DNA of 64,000 nucleotides from Climacium dendroides (Eukaryota > Streptophyta > Bryopsida > Hypnales > Climaciaceae): the NCBI GenBank assembly GCA_950106755.1, contig OX467086.1:18556001-18620000 (forward strand), read 5' to 3'. The notes under the pieces are model-generated. The model did not search any database. It was given only the letters and a program-made list of their open reading frames with translations, and was not told the origin of the DNA. Numbering within the stretch: position 1 is the first letter of the stretch; each line of letters opens with the position of its first letter. Both the position numbers and the translations under genes were made by a program. This document shows, piece after piece, positions 1 to 13,089 of this stretch.

Positions 1-1690
1 TATCAATATGTACTTCTTTTTGTAAAGACAAGATTTTTTTCCAATCAAGTGCCCAATTCTAAAGTAATATTGCTTATGGATTTATGAATAAGGCAAGCAA
101 TTTTAAAAAGCTCCAAACAACATTTGTAGTACTTTTCTTCTACTCTTGATATTTAGCAAGTATGTAATGAACATGATATAGAATGAAATTGTTAAAAAAA
201 AAGCCGATGCTAATCATTCCAATTTACATGTGAAACTTTGTTTCATGTCATTCCAATAAATATTGCAAAAGTTATAAGTTTTTATTTATTTCAATATTAA
301 AGGGAGAAGTTCAATATATATTCTAAAGAAGACTAGTTTATTTTTGTATTGTATAGATTCATGCCTACTCAAAACATTTGAAACCATTCAATTCCTAATA
401 ATTTGGTGTAAGTTATGAAGAGTTTTATTTTATAAGCAATAAGGTAAAAAAAATATTATAGAGAGAGCACGGAACATTTTCACTGTTGAAAATAATAATT
501 CTCAAGTTCCTACCAAAGTTATTAGTGATTTAGTTCTTTTTTTACCCAATATCACCTTGCATTATATTTATTTATTTAAATATTAATTGAATTGAATTTT
601 TTTTGGTTAAATAATTTTTCATATATTCTCAATTCCTTTTCCAACGTATTGTATAAATCACACAAGTTCACAACATCCAAGTTTTTTTCTAAAAATGTTG
701 AAAATCAAAACTTCACCTTTAAGATAGGTTAATATTTTTTTAAGTTTAGAAACATTGAATTTACAATTGGTGGGAATTTTTCACTCTAAAATTTTGGAAA
801 GATGTACTTTAAAAAATTAACTAAAAGATCATATGATTGAATTTGTTTGAGAATATACACAGATGAAAATTTAAGCCTTGCTTTAGATGCAAGTATTTTG
901 AAGCAATTTTAGGTCTTAAAACACTATAATATTTTACGATAAAATTCAAAATTATTATGCAATTATGAAGAAATAGTATAAAAAAATTCATATCAAATAC
1001 AAAGTACAAAAAATGATTCAAAATTTTTCAAGAACTTCACCACAAGTATATATTATCATGTAGATTAGGTACACCAAAATGGTTATTTAGTATGGTCCAT
1101 TCATTTCTCACAAGCACACTATAATTATACATCATTGTAAAGAAGTTGGACATTCTAATTATTCATCAAATGTATTAGGCATTGTTATTAATTGTTGTGG
1201 AGAGTACTATTATCATATTTTTATTATTTTTATAATAATACTAGCAGTTGGCGCTTGCTTTGCTACACATTAACTATATTACTTTCATCGATATCTCATG
1301 TGATAAAATGTAGATTAATAAAGTATGTATAATCTTTAAATGAAAATATTGACATCTTCATATAATATTCTTTGGAAATACATATTGTACAATAGAGAAA
1401 ATCTTTATATCATAATTTTTCACAAAAAAAATCTTTGCAAATATGAAAACATTGCAAGGGCACCACCACTTGATAAATTTCTTCACTCACAAATAATGAT
1501 GACCAAAATTGAAGAATTGAAATGCAAATTGTCAAATTGCAAAGACATTGTAAATACTTTGTTATAGAATCCAAAATTGCTTCAATCTAATAAAGCTTCA
1601 ATTCATTTGGTAGTAAGAAAAGAACATTAGAATTGAGAACATTCAAAGCTTAAAAAATCATAGAATTGTGAAAGTAAAATGAAGTGTGAA
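1..1690. other. AT-rich intergenic DNA without recognisable genes
   Basis: Homopolymer A and T runs and short AT repeats. Short open frames at 821-1021 and 1340-1567 are low-complexity and match no family I know. The only structured item is the motif at 1248-1272 (TTGGCGCTTGCTTTGCTA), which recurs at 1857, 2246, 10040 and, inverted, at 10803. Confidence 0.6.
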
Positions 1691-1704
1691 GCCAAGAAAT
1701 ATGA

Positions 1705-1830
1705 AACCTCTATAATATCACTATACCTCTGTAATATCACATTTTAACACTGTGTGATATTACAGATGTGAAATGACCATTGAAACTCTGTAATATCACA
1801 CAGTGTTAAAATGTGATATTATAGAGGGAG
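1705..1830. repeat. nested palindromic hairpin repeat (GTGATATTA family)
   Basis: The outer arms, CCTCTATAATATCAC at 1707 and GTGATATTATAGAGG at 1813, are exact complements. Between them, a roughly 40-base palindrome (CTGTAATATCAC ... GTGATATTACAG) is followed by its own inverted copy. The flank TTATGATTTTAGTAGTATG at 1833-1851 recurs at 2629-2647 and, inverted, at 9984-10002. It looks like a foldback MITE. Confidence 0.65.
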
Positions 1831-2159
1831 TTATGATTTTAGTAGTATGATAGTGGTTGGTGCTTGCTGTGCTATGCATTTACCATACTATTATATTAGA
1901 AAATTTTTAATAATTTTTAATCTAACAAATTTTTCAAATCATTTGGTAATAATGATAAAAAAATTCAAGTTACAAAAGGTAAAAACTCATAAAATCACAA
2001 AATTATGAAAGTGAAATGAAGTTTGAAGCCAAAAGAAGCAATTAAATACCAATTCTTTTATATCACTCTATTCATATTTTTGTAATTTTCACCTCTCTTC
2101 AATGACCATATTTTTGTAATTTTCACCTCTCTTCAATGACCATATTTTTGTAATTTTGG

Positions 2160-2648
2160 AGAGTTTAGAGGTGTGATATTGAAGAGACCAATGTATTTCT
2201 ATAGTATCACAAATTTTGAAAATGTGATATTACACACTTGGTGGCTTGGTGCTTGTTTTGCTAAGCAAAACATTAAAATATTTGATTTATTATTATATTA
2301 TTCTATTGGCATCCTTAAAATTAAAATCTTTACAAGCATGTTGAATTATTGTATGTATAGATATAATATGTGGATGAAGTTTGAAGCCAAAAGAAGCAAT
2401 CAAATTGCCACCTCTCTAATGTCACTATATCAATCCACTCTAATATCAATTGTTTTGAACAACAATTGTATTTTTGTAACATCATAGAGTTTAAATAGTT
2501 TGAAGATGTGATATTATAAAAGACATTTTATTATTGTAATAATATAGATTTTGAAAATGTCATATTACACAAGCCATTTTATTACTGTAATGATATAAAA
2601 TTTGAACATGTGATATTACAAAGGTCCTTATGATTTTAGTAGTATGAT
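2160..2648. repeat. decayed cluster of GTGATATTA hairpin repeats
   Basis: At least four degenerate copies of GTGATATTA(C/T)A alternate with stretches such as CATTTTATTA-TGTAATRATAT and end in the shared terminus TTATGATTTTAGTAGTATG. The open frame at 2173-2487 is an accident of this repeat and not a gene. Confidence 0.55.
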
Positions 2649-3060
2649 AATATAATATAAATTTAATATATTATTATTATATATAATTAATATATATTAT
2701 ACAAGTGATTTCCTAACTATATATTTTATGAATTTTAATGTGGACTACACCAATCTAACAAATAGTTAGTTATTCACCCATACTAAATAACCATTTTTAG
2801 TATATTGATCATGCATATATTATTAAAGAAAATCTATTCAATTTCACAATGTAAAGTATCTTTTTATAGAATTTATTAATATCAATTTGAATGAATTCAA
2901 TCCAAGAGGACACCAACACCTACGACATTACTTAGTATGTTTCAAATCTCTATTATACATTAACACTATAGCACCATTGCAGACACTAATTATCTAGTAG
3001 ATGACAAAGAATCTTTTAGTGTAAGACAAAGTACAAATGCTCATCCAAGGAATTTTGTGT

Positions 3061-3660
3061 GAAAAGTGGGGCCGGAGGTCTTATACAATAGTTTGACCTC
3101 CAATGAGTGCCATCTTAGGTTTCTTTACACAAATGATTAAGAGGGTTACCTAAAAAGGATGATTTCCATGATGACCAGACCAACATTCTAAGGTTAACCT
3201 TCAAACAACATTGTGGATGTTTATTGTCCGATGAATGATGGAGAATCTTTCTATGCAAGATAGAAGTGTACATATTCATCCTTGGAGTTTCTGTGAACAA
3301 AAAAGAGTCTTGCACAATAGTTTGACTTCTAATGAGTGCCATCTTAGATTTCTTTACACAAATGATTAAGAGGGTTACCTAAAAGGGATGATTTCCATGG
3401 TGACTAGTCCAACATTCCAAGGTTAAGCCTTGAACAACATTGTGGATGTTTATTGTCCGATGGATGATAAAAAAATCCTTCTATACAAGATAGAAGTGCA
3501 CATGTTCATCCTTAGAGTTTGTGTGAACAGGGAAGAATCTTGCATAGTAGTTTGACCTCCAATGAGTGTCGTCTTGTTTTTTTTTTTACACAAATGATTC
3601 ATACAGTACCCAAAAGGATGATTTCCAGGGTGACCAGCGCGACAATCTAGGGTTAATTCG
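3061..3660. repeat. tandem repeat, about 230-bp unit, three copies
   Basis: Units start with GTTTGACYTCYAATGAGTG at 3091, 3320 and 3550; the third is truncated and runs into (ATTC)n at 3660. Each contains ACAAATGATT and GTGGATGTTTATTGTCCGAT. Diverged single copies lie at 9395-9545 and 10925-11165, so the unit is also dispersed. Similar short open frames on the - strand at 3115-3342 and 3450-3665 are repeat shadows. Confidence 0.85.
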
Positions 3661-3667
3661 ATCATTC

Positions 3668-4878
3668 ATTCATTCATTCATTCATCAAAGTGATAAAAAA
3701 AAGATGTATAATAATTCTCAAGTTTGAATTCCTTGGCACTGATTATGCCACAGAGTGCCAGGTACACCTCGATTGTCAACGGTCAAGTTCCAATACAGCA
3801 TCCCTCACAATCTGGACCCATGATTTCTGTTCCTGGACACTCACTCAATGGAAGTGAGTGTGTTTGGAGAGTTTGAAGATATTACAGGTACAACTTATAA
3901 TAGTTCTCAACCAATTCTTAACTGTAGAACTTGACACCTTTCAACTTGATTTTTACTTGCAGTTATAATGACTGCGATCCCCAAATTTCATTCCATCACT
4001 CACGGCAGTGCAATCATCATTTCCATTAGAAAAATAAATCCCAAATTTAGTATTTCTCCAGTTGTCTACACTTTTTCTCAGATAATACTTGCAAGTAGCT
4101 TACGTTGTGTGTGCAAGTACAGTTCAAACAATGAAAATGTAAGCCCCAAAGTCAATATGTTATTGAACATATAGAGTTGCAGTAACTCTGAAGGCACTGT
4201 CGTTGTGGTGCCGTGACTGCTGTAGTGAGGGCCTACATTCTTTGGTTTCCAGAAATGTGGGCTGAAATCCACGATCCTTTATGCCCAAGTGAGCATGTTC
4301 AGACTTTGAGTAAGTCCGTGCTTGTGATGAGAAATGATTCTGCCACTTAATCCACTAAAAATGCAGTTGCTGTGGTATCAAATACCAAGTACCAATGGGA
4401 GAAATTATTTGAGTTGACTTAAGTTGTAATCCATCAAATCAAGTGAAGAATCTTTTCATGAGTTGAATAAAAATCTAAGATAGGAGGTCAATAAGTGGCC
4501 CACCTAAAAGCTTAAAACTGAATTTTGGAGAGGTGAAGCTTCTTGAAATATTTTTAGTAAAGTTTCCTTGAAAGACAAGTGGAATTGGCATCTAACATAA
4601 GTTGTTTTTCATGTTTCTTTTGGAGTTTTGTGGAATTAGTTATGAAATTTTAAAGTTAAAATGGCTTAGGGCTTTAAAATCACCGACCTCTTCAAATGTA
4701 CATTGTTTGTACATTTTCAAAGGTTAAGAAAAAACAACTTGTACAGATAGTATACATTAGTACATTTGAGGAGGTAGATAATTTTATAGCCTATGTGCTT
4801 TTAGAATCTCCTATCTTACAAAGTTTGATCTTTGATACATTGCAATTGAAATGGAATAAAACATTACCGGATTCACGG
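3668..4878. other. unannotated stretch, no gene recognised
   Basis: Composition is less AT-biased around 3720-4330. The open frames at 3968-4174 (+) and 4078-4272 (-) are short, overlap each other and resemble no family I recognise. It could be decayed gene sequence, but nothing supports a name. Confidence 0.4.
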
Positions 4879-5065
4879 TACAGTAGAACCTTTCTATTCT
4901 AAAGAAATAGGGTTGGGACTTAGTTGACCATATTATATTAGGGAGGGTCACTGTATTAAATAAATGACATTTTGCATTTAACTTAGGTTAGAACCAACCA
5001 ATCAATATTACCTTAAAGAAGTTACTTTACTTTAAAGAGTAGTACTTTAGAGAGGTTCTATTGTA
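4879..5065. mobile_element. pogo/mariner-like MITE, TA target site
   Basis: A TA dinucleotide is followed by CAGTAGAACCTTTCT, and the right end reads AGAGAGGTTCTATTG then TA, giving about 15-bp terminal inverted repeats. TA duplication and CAGTAGAACCTC-type ends are typical of Tc1/mariner/pogo non-autonomous elements. A second member is at 38699-38916. No coding capacity. Confidence 0.75.
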
Positions 5066-5660
5066 GCAAGGAGTTCTTCAACTACTCATCCTTGAGTTGT
5101 GAACAAATTCTACAACCAAAGCAAAGGAATTCTTTAGCAATTCATCCAAAGCACTTCCCACACGTATTGTTCACCAAGTTGAATTCATTTGGAGGAATAT
5201 TCACAGTGACAACTTCCCTATTGTAACTCCTCCTAATAGCAATTAATGAACCAAGCTAGCAAACTTGTGCAACTAGACCACTATGTACTAAGACCTTTTC
5301 TAATATCACATCCTTTGTTTCCCCACAAATGGACATATTCAATTCAAAACTTATCTAAATATTCATTGTCATGAGAAACTGCATATAGTGTGATACTTAG
5401 GAGTTTGGTGTATATAAAAAGCACATTGGATCACCTTCTTGACGGTTGTGATTTGGAAGGTCCCCAAGAACTATTTTATGATTATAGAGCTTCATAAAAT
5501 CATGAGTGTATTGAAACATCACTATTATCACAATGTTATTGACCTTTTTATAATGAGGTGCATTTTAGTGACCTAAAATATAACATTAGATCTCATTGAT
5601 GTAATTGGTGCCAAATATTTTGTAGTGAACAAATGTAATACTACTTAGAAGAATTGCCTA
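5066..5660. other. AT-rich gap, nothing recognised
   Basis: No repeat structure and no open frame of interest was seen on either strand. Confidence 0.5.
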
Positions 5661-5674
5661 CATTGGAATTGGGT

Positions 5675-6095
5675 GCAAAAGAACATAACATGCAAGTGGT
5701 ATTGTTGAAATTTCATTTTTTCACTATGCGCTAGAAAATGGCAGTTTTTTTTGTTTCTTTTTTTTGTTTTTTTGTTTTTTGACAATTTAGAAGTACTAAA
5801 GAACATAACATGCACGTGGTATTCTTGAAACTTCATTTTTCCACACAATGGGCTAGAAAATGGTAGTTGTTCTTTTGACAATTTTGAAGTGCGAACAAAC
5901 ATAACATGCACGTGGTATCATCGAAATTTCATTTTTTCACACAATGCACTAGAAAAATGGCATTTTTTTTTAACAATTTCGAAGTGCAAAGGAATATAAC
6001 ATGCACGTGGTATCATTGAAATTTCATTTTTCCACACAATGCCAATGTGCCAGAAAATGGCAGTTGTTTTGTTGACAATTTTGAAGTGCAAGTAG
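5675..6095. repeat. minisatellite, four units of about 97-120 bp
   Basis: The phrase CATAACATGCACGTGGTAT recurs near 5685, 5806, 5899 and 5997, followed each time by TGAAATTTCATTTTTYCACA, an AAAATGGCA motif and GACAATTTTGAAGTGC. The first unit is lengthened by a T-rich run. The - strand open frames at 5645-5911 and 5918-6274 are the repeat read in protein form. Confidence 0.85.
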
Positions 6096-6099
6096 TTGA

Positions 6100-6920
6100 A
6101 CTTGTGAAAATCCATTATTCGAATATACACGGAAAGCAAAGGGAGTTCCGCAATCTCCAAGAAGCCAGGCCTGGTTGAAGTGCCCAACACTCTGCTCACG
6201 TAAGCTTGGGTGGGGTCATTTCGAGTGAGGCCAATTTCCAAAAGATTGCTGAAACCACGCAGCATTGCAGCCACAGATTGGAGCCACTCCCTCTCTCTCT
6301 CTCACTCCCATTTGACAGTGCTGTCAACCGGATTGTTCCCGCAAAGGAGCTCGAGAGACGGTTTTCTAACTTCCGAGGAACTCAACTTCTGGTTCCGAGT
6401 ATCTTACCCGATCGATGTCAGTGGAGCCCGATGCTCTGCACTTTCAGTTGCCGGAGTCAAGTTGAAGAAGAACTCGGGCATCTTCTTGCGGTGGATGGGA
6501 ATCCTGATGCCAGGTCCCTCACCCAACAAGCCCCAATTGTCAAAGAAATGAAGGCTGGGAAATGATTCCTGTCTTCAAAATAAATATATAAATATAAGAG
6601 ACTCAAAAGAATAACGACAATTTCATGATTCAACAAAACACGTACCTCAGGGTCGCTGGCTGAGGTTGAGGCTGAGGAGTGAGGACCTCAGGACCTGAGG
6701 TAACTTTGCATACGGAATTGCTGTGAAGGCAGCTTTCAAATCACGTCCGTCACATGTATTGAACTTGGCCAGGAGTTTGAGAAAAGTTGCGTCAAAAGTG
6801 TGTCCCTGGTTTCATGCCAAAGTACAGGGCCGTAAGATTCTTCAAGGACTACTGCAAGATATCTCAGGCTTGCCATTCAGATCTGGCCAGGGGGAAGTTA
6901 TTGAGGATTGACAGTGCACG
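6100..6920. other. gene-like island with possible decayed exons
   Basis: Base composition rises sharply here. Two overlapping + strand open frames (6206-6565, 6210-6551) compete with a - strand reading of about 54 codons (about 6566 down to 6403) that begins just after an acceptor-like AAGACAG and ends at GGGTAAG, either a stop or a splice donor. On the + strand, 6723-6911 and a second frame containing VRFFKDYCKISQ suggest coding sequence broken by frameshifts. I recognise no family. It is probably an old gene remnant; a live gene with unpredicted exons is possible. Confidence 0.35.
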
Positions 6921-7027
6921 ACACAATACCATCATGACGCCGGCTAAGCTTTAATCTACCAACTTGGGTCCATTTGGGTGTGTCTGGATGGAAAAGAAGT
7001 GCTATGTGTAGTAGTTTGTTGTCAACA

Positions 7028-7285
7028 AGAATTGTGCATCCAAATCGTGTGTCCAATTCATGTGTCCAAATTGTTGCCCGGGACTTGGTCCCTTGGTTCT
7101 GTGTACTCTTTCCCCTCTCAATGGAAATTGTCCACGTGTTTCAAGGGAAAAAAAAAAAAAAAAGTGTGCCCAAATCGTGTGCCCAAATCGTGTGTCCAAA
7201 TTGTGGACACAAATTGTGTGTCCAAATTGTACATCTGAATTGTACTTCCAAATTGTACATTTCAATTGGGTGTCCAAATAGGTTG
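7028..7285. repeat. degenerate short tandem repeat, unit GTGTCCAAATTG
   Basis: Twelve- to thirteen-base units (GTGTCCAAATTG, GTGCCCAAATCG) recur about a dozen times, interrupted at 7078-7165 by a segment that reappears inverted at 11558-11622. Several overlapping open frames here are repeat artefacts. Confidence 0.7.
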
Positions 7286-7294
7286 CCACATACT

Positions 7295-8267
7295 TTAACC
7301 CCTCATTGCCAAAGGGGACAAAAAGTGTCCTCAAACATTGTAATAGTCCAGTTCGAAATACTCTAACTTTTGCATATAATGTCCAAATTTAATAAAAACT
7401 TGTTGTAAAAGTAGCGCATACTAGTCTAGTTTGTGTGGTAAAATTTTCAGATCAATCCAAGAGGAATTGAGTTTGTGAAATCCATTCGAAGTGTCACAGG
7501 TTCAATTTGAGTTCAGCACACTGCATTCTCATGGCTGCAACTTTGGGGGCTTGTATCTTTTTTATCAAATGCTAATTTTCAATAAAATTTGTTGTGTTTT
7601 GTTTCCCTTGAGGTCTAGTTATTGTGGTAAAAATTTCATGTCAATCCAGGCTATTTTGAATGTTTGAGAGCAATTCAAAGTTCAAAATCCAGACATTTTT
7701 GCATTATAGTGAACTTCGGCGGCTCATAACTTCTTCATACATGGTCCATTTTCAAATATTTTTTGTTGTGAAAGTTTTGCATACTAGTCTAGTTTGTGTG
7801 GTTAAAATTTCATATCGATCCAAGATGTGATGATTGACTGAGAAGCATTTTAGTAGAAGGAGGTTCAGTTATAGATGTGATTTTTTTACTGTTTTCACTG
7901 TTTTTTAACATTTCAAATCCATTTTACAAACACAATCATGAGTCATTTGAATGATATTTTTTCCACCAAAGTGTTTTTATTTTGGTTTTGAATCACTTGG
8001 TAGTTTGAAGTTTTGAAGTTTTGAAATCAAATTTCACCTCCAAATGTGTTTTTAAGAAAATTTCAGCACCTTTTTCCAACACTAAAGCATTATAATCTTT
8101 CAATCTCTACAGTCAAATGACCCCAAATTTGTTCCACACCATTTACAACATGCACACAACAAGATTGTACGGTTGAGATTTTTATACCTATTGAAATTTA
8201 GACTTTTAACACTTGTAAAGGCAAGATGCTTTTAAGCATGTTTGGACCTTAGGCAATGAAGGGTTAA
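7295..8267 (-). mobile_element. TTAA-flanked non-autonomous DNA element, family 1, copy 1
   Basis: Bounded by TTAA at 7295-7298 and 8264-8267 with inverted ends (AACCCCTCATTGCC and GGCAATGAAGGGTT). The interior is the reverse complement of the copies at 16400 and 57713. It has no coding capacity, and contains three degenerate internal repeats of about 165 bp, each with an ATTGAAAA-type T/A stretch and a GATCCAAG-type motif. TTAA flanks suggest a piggyBac-like origin. Confidence 0.75.
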
Positions 8268-9980
8268 AAGTAGGGAGAACTAGAGAAGCAAGCTCAAGGG
8301 CTATAATTGGTGATTACAATTTTGTACCTACAAGGTTGGATCAGAAAAAACTTACTCATAAAATACATTATGCATTTTCAGAAAATTATTTGATCTAAAC
8401 TAAAATTTGTTGGAGAAGAAACGATGTCAATGAATAAATTATTGACATGAAGAGACTTCCTACATCTAATTGCTTTTGATAAGCAATTGAATAATGTTTC
8501 TATTTATTAGTTATTGCTTTTAGTTATTGCTTTTTTTATTGAAACTTTTTGTAAGCCTCTCATCGTTTTCATGCCATTTGCCATGTGCCCCTATAGCTAC
8601 TAATGGGTGGATGAAATGGTATGGAATATTCCACATCATTACAATGGGGGGGACAATAGTGCTATCTACTATAGAATGTTATGGACATGCAAAAAAAAAA
8701 AAAGCATTGCAGGTTCTTAAATATAAAAGAAATTGTTTGCAACATTTGTCTACTTGTATTGGTTATGCATGTAGTTTATCCTCGAAGGATGGAGACTATG
8801 AGTGTCTAGTCAAATTTAGAAATCATACATTCTATATCCTCCATTCCTTTGCTATTTATGAGTAGAAATTTTTGGTTAAATTTTTTAGAGATGAAATCAC
8901 ATGTCTTCTATTTGTTATAAAGTTTTCAATTTTTTGGGTGAAAAATTCAAACTCAAATGATTTTTTTAAGAAAAAACTAAGAAAATTCAAACCAAATACA
9001 AATCATGTTGAAAAAAATTTAAGTTATAGACCCTCAAATTCAAACTTCACTAAAATGTTTATTCTAAAGAATTTTTCAAAATTCCTAAAGAGAAGTAGAA
9101 ACTACACTTCGAAAGCTTCATTTTGATAGTTTGGTTTGAAAGCAAAAGAAATTCTTTTGAATGTCAAAATCAAATTTAAAAAGAAAGGAGCTCAAAGCAT
9201 TGAGATACACTAAATATTGTACCCTTTTTTTTACAAACTACCTTATATAAAAAAAATTTAAAAACTAAAATGTCTTGAACCTAATTCAATGATTTGGATA
9301 TAGCATTAATAAAGTTGTATGCAAAAAAATGGATTAAAATCATCCATTCTTCAATACATAGAAAGCTAGGTTGACCATCCAAATAATACAAAATATCCTT
9401 GGATTCCTTTTAGGCTTAACCTTGTAAAAATGTTGTGGACACTAAATATATGATGGATGACAAAGATTCCTTCTATGTAAAATAGAAGTATAAATATTCA
9501 TCTTTAGATATTGTGTAAAAAAAAAAGGTCTTGCATAGTAAAGTAAACCTACCTATAACAAGCATAATGAATGGTTTGTTCTATTGCCATTAGCAAAAAA
9601 AAATAGATTTTTTTCCATACAAAGACAAATGTGAGAAATGAAGGAAGCAATTAGAATTTTATTTTTTGAACAAAGTATGAATTTGTTATGAATTTTTGAA
9701 GTATGCTATCTAATTAATCTAAAGAGTCTCTAGACTATCCCAAATTAGCAAAAAGTGTTTCTGTAATAGTCATCTTACCACCTAAAGCAGCCATAACATT
9801 TTCTAATATGCTACAAGATTTCCTAACATGGCCATGACATGAAGGAATAAAGGAATAGCTATTTAGGACAAGTTTACACTAAAAAGGTATAAGTGTCCTT
9901 TGACAATCACTAATAACTCCATAACCATCTCCCAAGGCATGAATTATGACTACAAATCAACCTAATGTAGTCCTAATCCC
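8268..9980. other. AT-rich intergenic DNA
   Basis: Open frames at 8527-8865 and 8872-9126 (+) are Lys/Phe-rich low-complexity readings with no family resemblance. A diverged copy of the 230-bp repeat lies at 9395-9545. Otherwise nothing stands out. Confidence 0.5.
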
Positions 9981-9983
9981 ATC

Positions 9984-10345
9984 ATACTACTAAAATCATA
10001 ACTCCCTTTGTAATATTACAAATGCTACCATTAATACTAGGGGCTTGTGTTTGCTATGCTACGCATTCATTGTATCACACATTAGTAAAATTTTGATATA
10101 TTTGAATAGAATCATGATAATGATTTCAATAAGTCTTTAAAATAATTATTTTAAATATTTTGTAAAAATATTTTCAATCATGCATATATAGAAATCATAT
10201 TTTCACACAATGTTATATTACAAAAATAGAGTAGTAGTTTGCAATCACCTCTGTAATATCACTTCTACAAAGGGTGATATTATAGAAATAATATAGTCAT
10301 TGCAATTGAGGTGATATTAAAGAGGATCCATAGGGTGATATTATA
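9984..10345. repeat. second cluster of GTGATATTA hairpin repeats
   Basis: Starts with the inverted terminus CATACTACTAAAATCATAA. It contains CTCTGTAATATCAC near 10250 opposed by GGGTGATATTATAG near 10273, and further GTGATATTA copies to 10340. It belongs to the family at 1705-1851 and 2160-2648. Confidence 0.6.
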
Positions 10346-13089
10346 GAGGTAGCAATTTCATTGCTTTTCTTGGCTGTACACTTCTTTGCACTTCTATGAT
10401 TTTGTGCTTTTGTGAGCTTTGAGCTTTTATGATTTCAAAATTCTATTGCTACTACCAAATGATTTGAGAAATTTATTCAATTGAAGCGATTTTGGATTTC
10501 ACACCAATTAAATTGTTCACGAAGTTTTTGAGATTTACAAGTTTTTTCTTTAATTTGGGTTGCCATTGTTTGTAACAATTGAGTCAAATTTCTAATGCAT
10601 TCTAATGTATGTGTATCTTTTACCGTATTCATCATTGCATGTATTTCATTCATCATTCATTAAATTTGTATTGTTTATTTTAGTATATGCTTATTTATAA
10701 AAAAAAATTATATGAAGATTTTAGTAATTTTTATACGAAGATTTATTGAAATTCTTACTCTACATTTTATCTAATACATAAAAATTTAATGAAATTCTAA
10801 TGGTGAATGCATAGCATAGTAAGTGCCAACCACTCGTTTATTAAATTTTTTTTATCATGGGTTGATGATATAAAACTCTAATGGATAGTTCCCTAAATGC
10901 CTTTCATGGATGGTTTCCTTGTCATAGACAAATTATCTTTAGTTTGACCTCCTATGAGTTCTCTTGGTTTTTTTTAAACAAATGATTTGCACTATACCAA
11001 AAAAGACAATCTCCACAGTGACCAATCTGGCATTCGAAGGGTCAAAGAATCATCCTTTTTGATACCATGTCAATCTTTTGCTTTAAAAAACCCCAAGAGC
11101 ACTCATCTGAGGTCGAACTGCTGTACAAGCCCTCTTCTTTTCACACAAAATTCCAAAGAATGATGAAGATCTGCACTTCTGTTTTACAAAAACAATTATT
11201 TATCAACCATTGAACACTCTCAATGCCAAAATCCTCACACTATATGCTTGCTTCAGAGTGTGTGAAACATCTGTACCAGCAGGTTTTTTTTGTATTGTAG
11301 AACTTGTGTATGCCATTGCATTATATTTGGAGGGACATCAGGTATTTGTTTCTTTATGTCAGAACTGGCGACATATTGCCCAAAAAACCCCACTGGTCTG
11401 TACTCGAATGGTCTGTACCACATTCCAGTACTTTGAACTTGAAAAATATCCTCCTCAATTTTTGGGAGCTACATAAAAAGCAAAATTCATTCCCAAGCTG
11501 CAAACACATTTAAGTTATGCACCACCACAGTTTAGTTTTTAGTTTTAGTTTCTTTTTCTTGAAACACATGGACAATTTCCATTGATATGGGAAAAAGTAC
11601 ACAGAACCAGAGGAACAAGTTCTCAGCACAAACACTGTGCCACTCAAATGCATAACATTGTTTACCAATGAGGAGAGGAGTCCCTTTTGCATCCTTGGAA
11701 AAGGTTGTCTACAGTGAACAAAACTGTCTTCTCTGGCAGCTCAACGAACCTCATCCTTTGAATTAACTAGTAAGTCCCTCCCTAGGTCTCTATCAATTGA
11801 AAGCATAATAACTTTCCAGCATGGGGAGGACCATTGCCTGGTTATACAATGTTATGTGAGTTCAAAAACTCTGTAATTTTCAACACTTTTTTGCTATTTC
11901 AATTGACTTACTTGGCTCTATTTCTAGTGGCCCCAGTCAAATAAATCATCTTGTGTATCTTCGACACACATGTGTGCGTCTTCACACAAAAGTCATCCAT
12001 TTCTGAATAAACTAATCAGTTTGTGGTGACTTTTAAGTCCTCATTCTTTCATTCTTTAAGAAAAAGGTACAAACTGCAAAGGACAATGTGCAGTCCCTTT
12101 TGAGTGGACATAACATTTTTTTCTTCTTTGTGAAAGCTGGGGATTATTCCACGAAGTGGACATAACATTGATTACCAATGAGGCAAGGGTTCCTTTTGCA
12201 TCCTTACAAACCGCAAAAAGACAACCTCTTACTGTAGTTTGTTTTTTGTGATTTGGTGCAAAATTGCACCAATTTTTTTGGCCTAGCACCACACCTATAG
12301 AAAAAAAATGAAAACCTCCCTCTATAAATTGCAGAAAACTTCAAATTAAAAAAAATCTTGGATGAAATTGTCAAAGTGTGGATGAAAATAGAAATTTGGA
12401 TATGTGATATGTGCTAATGTGATGTTTTCTATTCATTATGTGGATGAATGTTGAAGTTTGAAGCACCACTATTACATTTAATATCGCCACTATGGCACTT
12501 CATAGAAAATGAAAAACAACAACTTGCCTTACAATGAACAAAATTGTCTTGTATGAATTGTCAACCACCTCCAATTGTGGAATTAAAATGATTAGTTTTT
12601 CCTAGGTATCTAACCAAGCATAATATTTTTCTAGTATGGAGTGGACTATTGTCCCTGGTTACACAATGTTATATGGTCACTCAAATGGGACACTAAAGTC
12701 CACCCCTTCACCTCTCTTCCAATATTCAATTTTTTGTTACCCGTAATCATATATCTTTTTTAAAATACATATGTAATAACAATTGATATGGAATATTTGA
12801 TTTTATGTCATATCCATATACCAAATCAATATATGTACCATATATTGTATTCATTTGTCATGTTTAAGTTGTATATATATTTGTATCAATGTATTAGCGT
12901 ATATCATATATTCTGTACGGTAGGGAAGGTTGGATAAAAAACTTATGAGGGTTCTACAGGGTATTTATGCATGGAGGGTAGGTATTTATGCGTGGAGGGT
13001 AGGCTAGTTGTCTCTTTTTAGTGGATGTTCACTTTCAATAAGCTTACAAACTTTTCTGTGTGCATCCCTTTTGCATCTATAAGCTTTAA
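10346..13089. other. AT-rich DNA with degenerate internal duplications
   Basis: Contains the inverted GCTTGCTATGCTACGCA-type motif at 10803-10831, a 230-bp repeat relative at 10925-11165, and an internal duplication in which 11690-11870 and 12530-12690 share phrases such as GAACAAAATTGTCTT and GGTTAYACAATGTTAT. ATAACATTGTTTACCAATGAG at 11645 also recurs near 12165. The short open frames do not match known proteins. Confidence 0.45.

Noticed and set aside
7002..7366. Several overlapping Cys/Val/Pro-rich frames
   Set aside because: They are translations of the GTGTCCAAATTG short tandem repeat on both strands.
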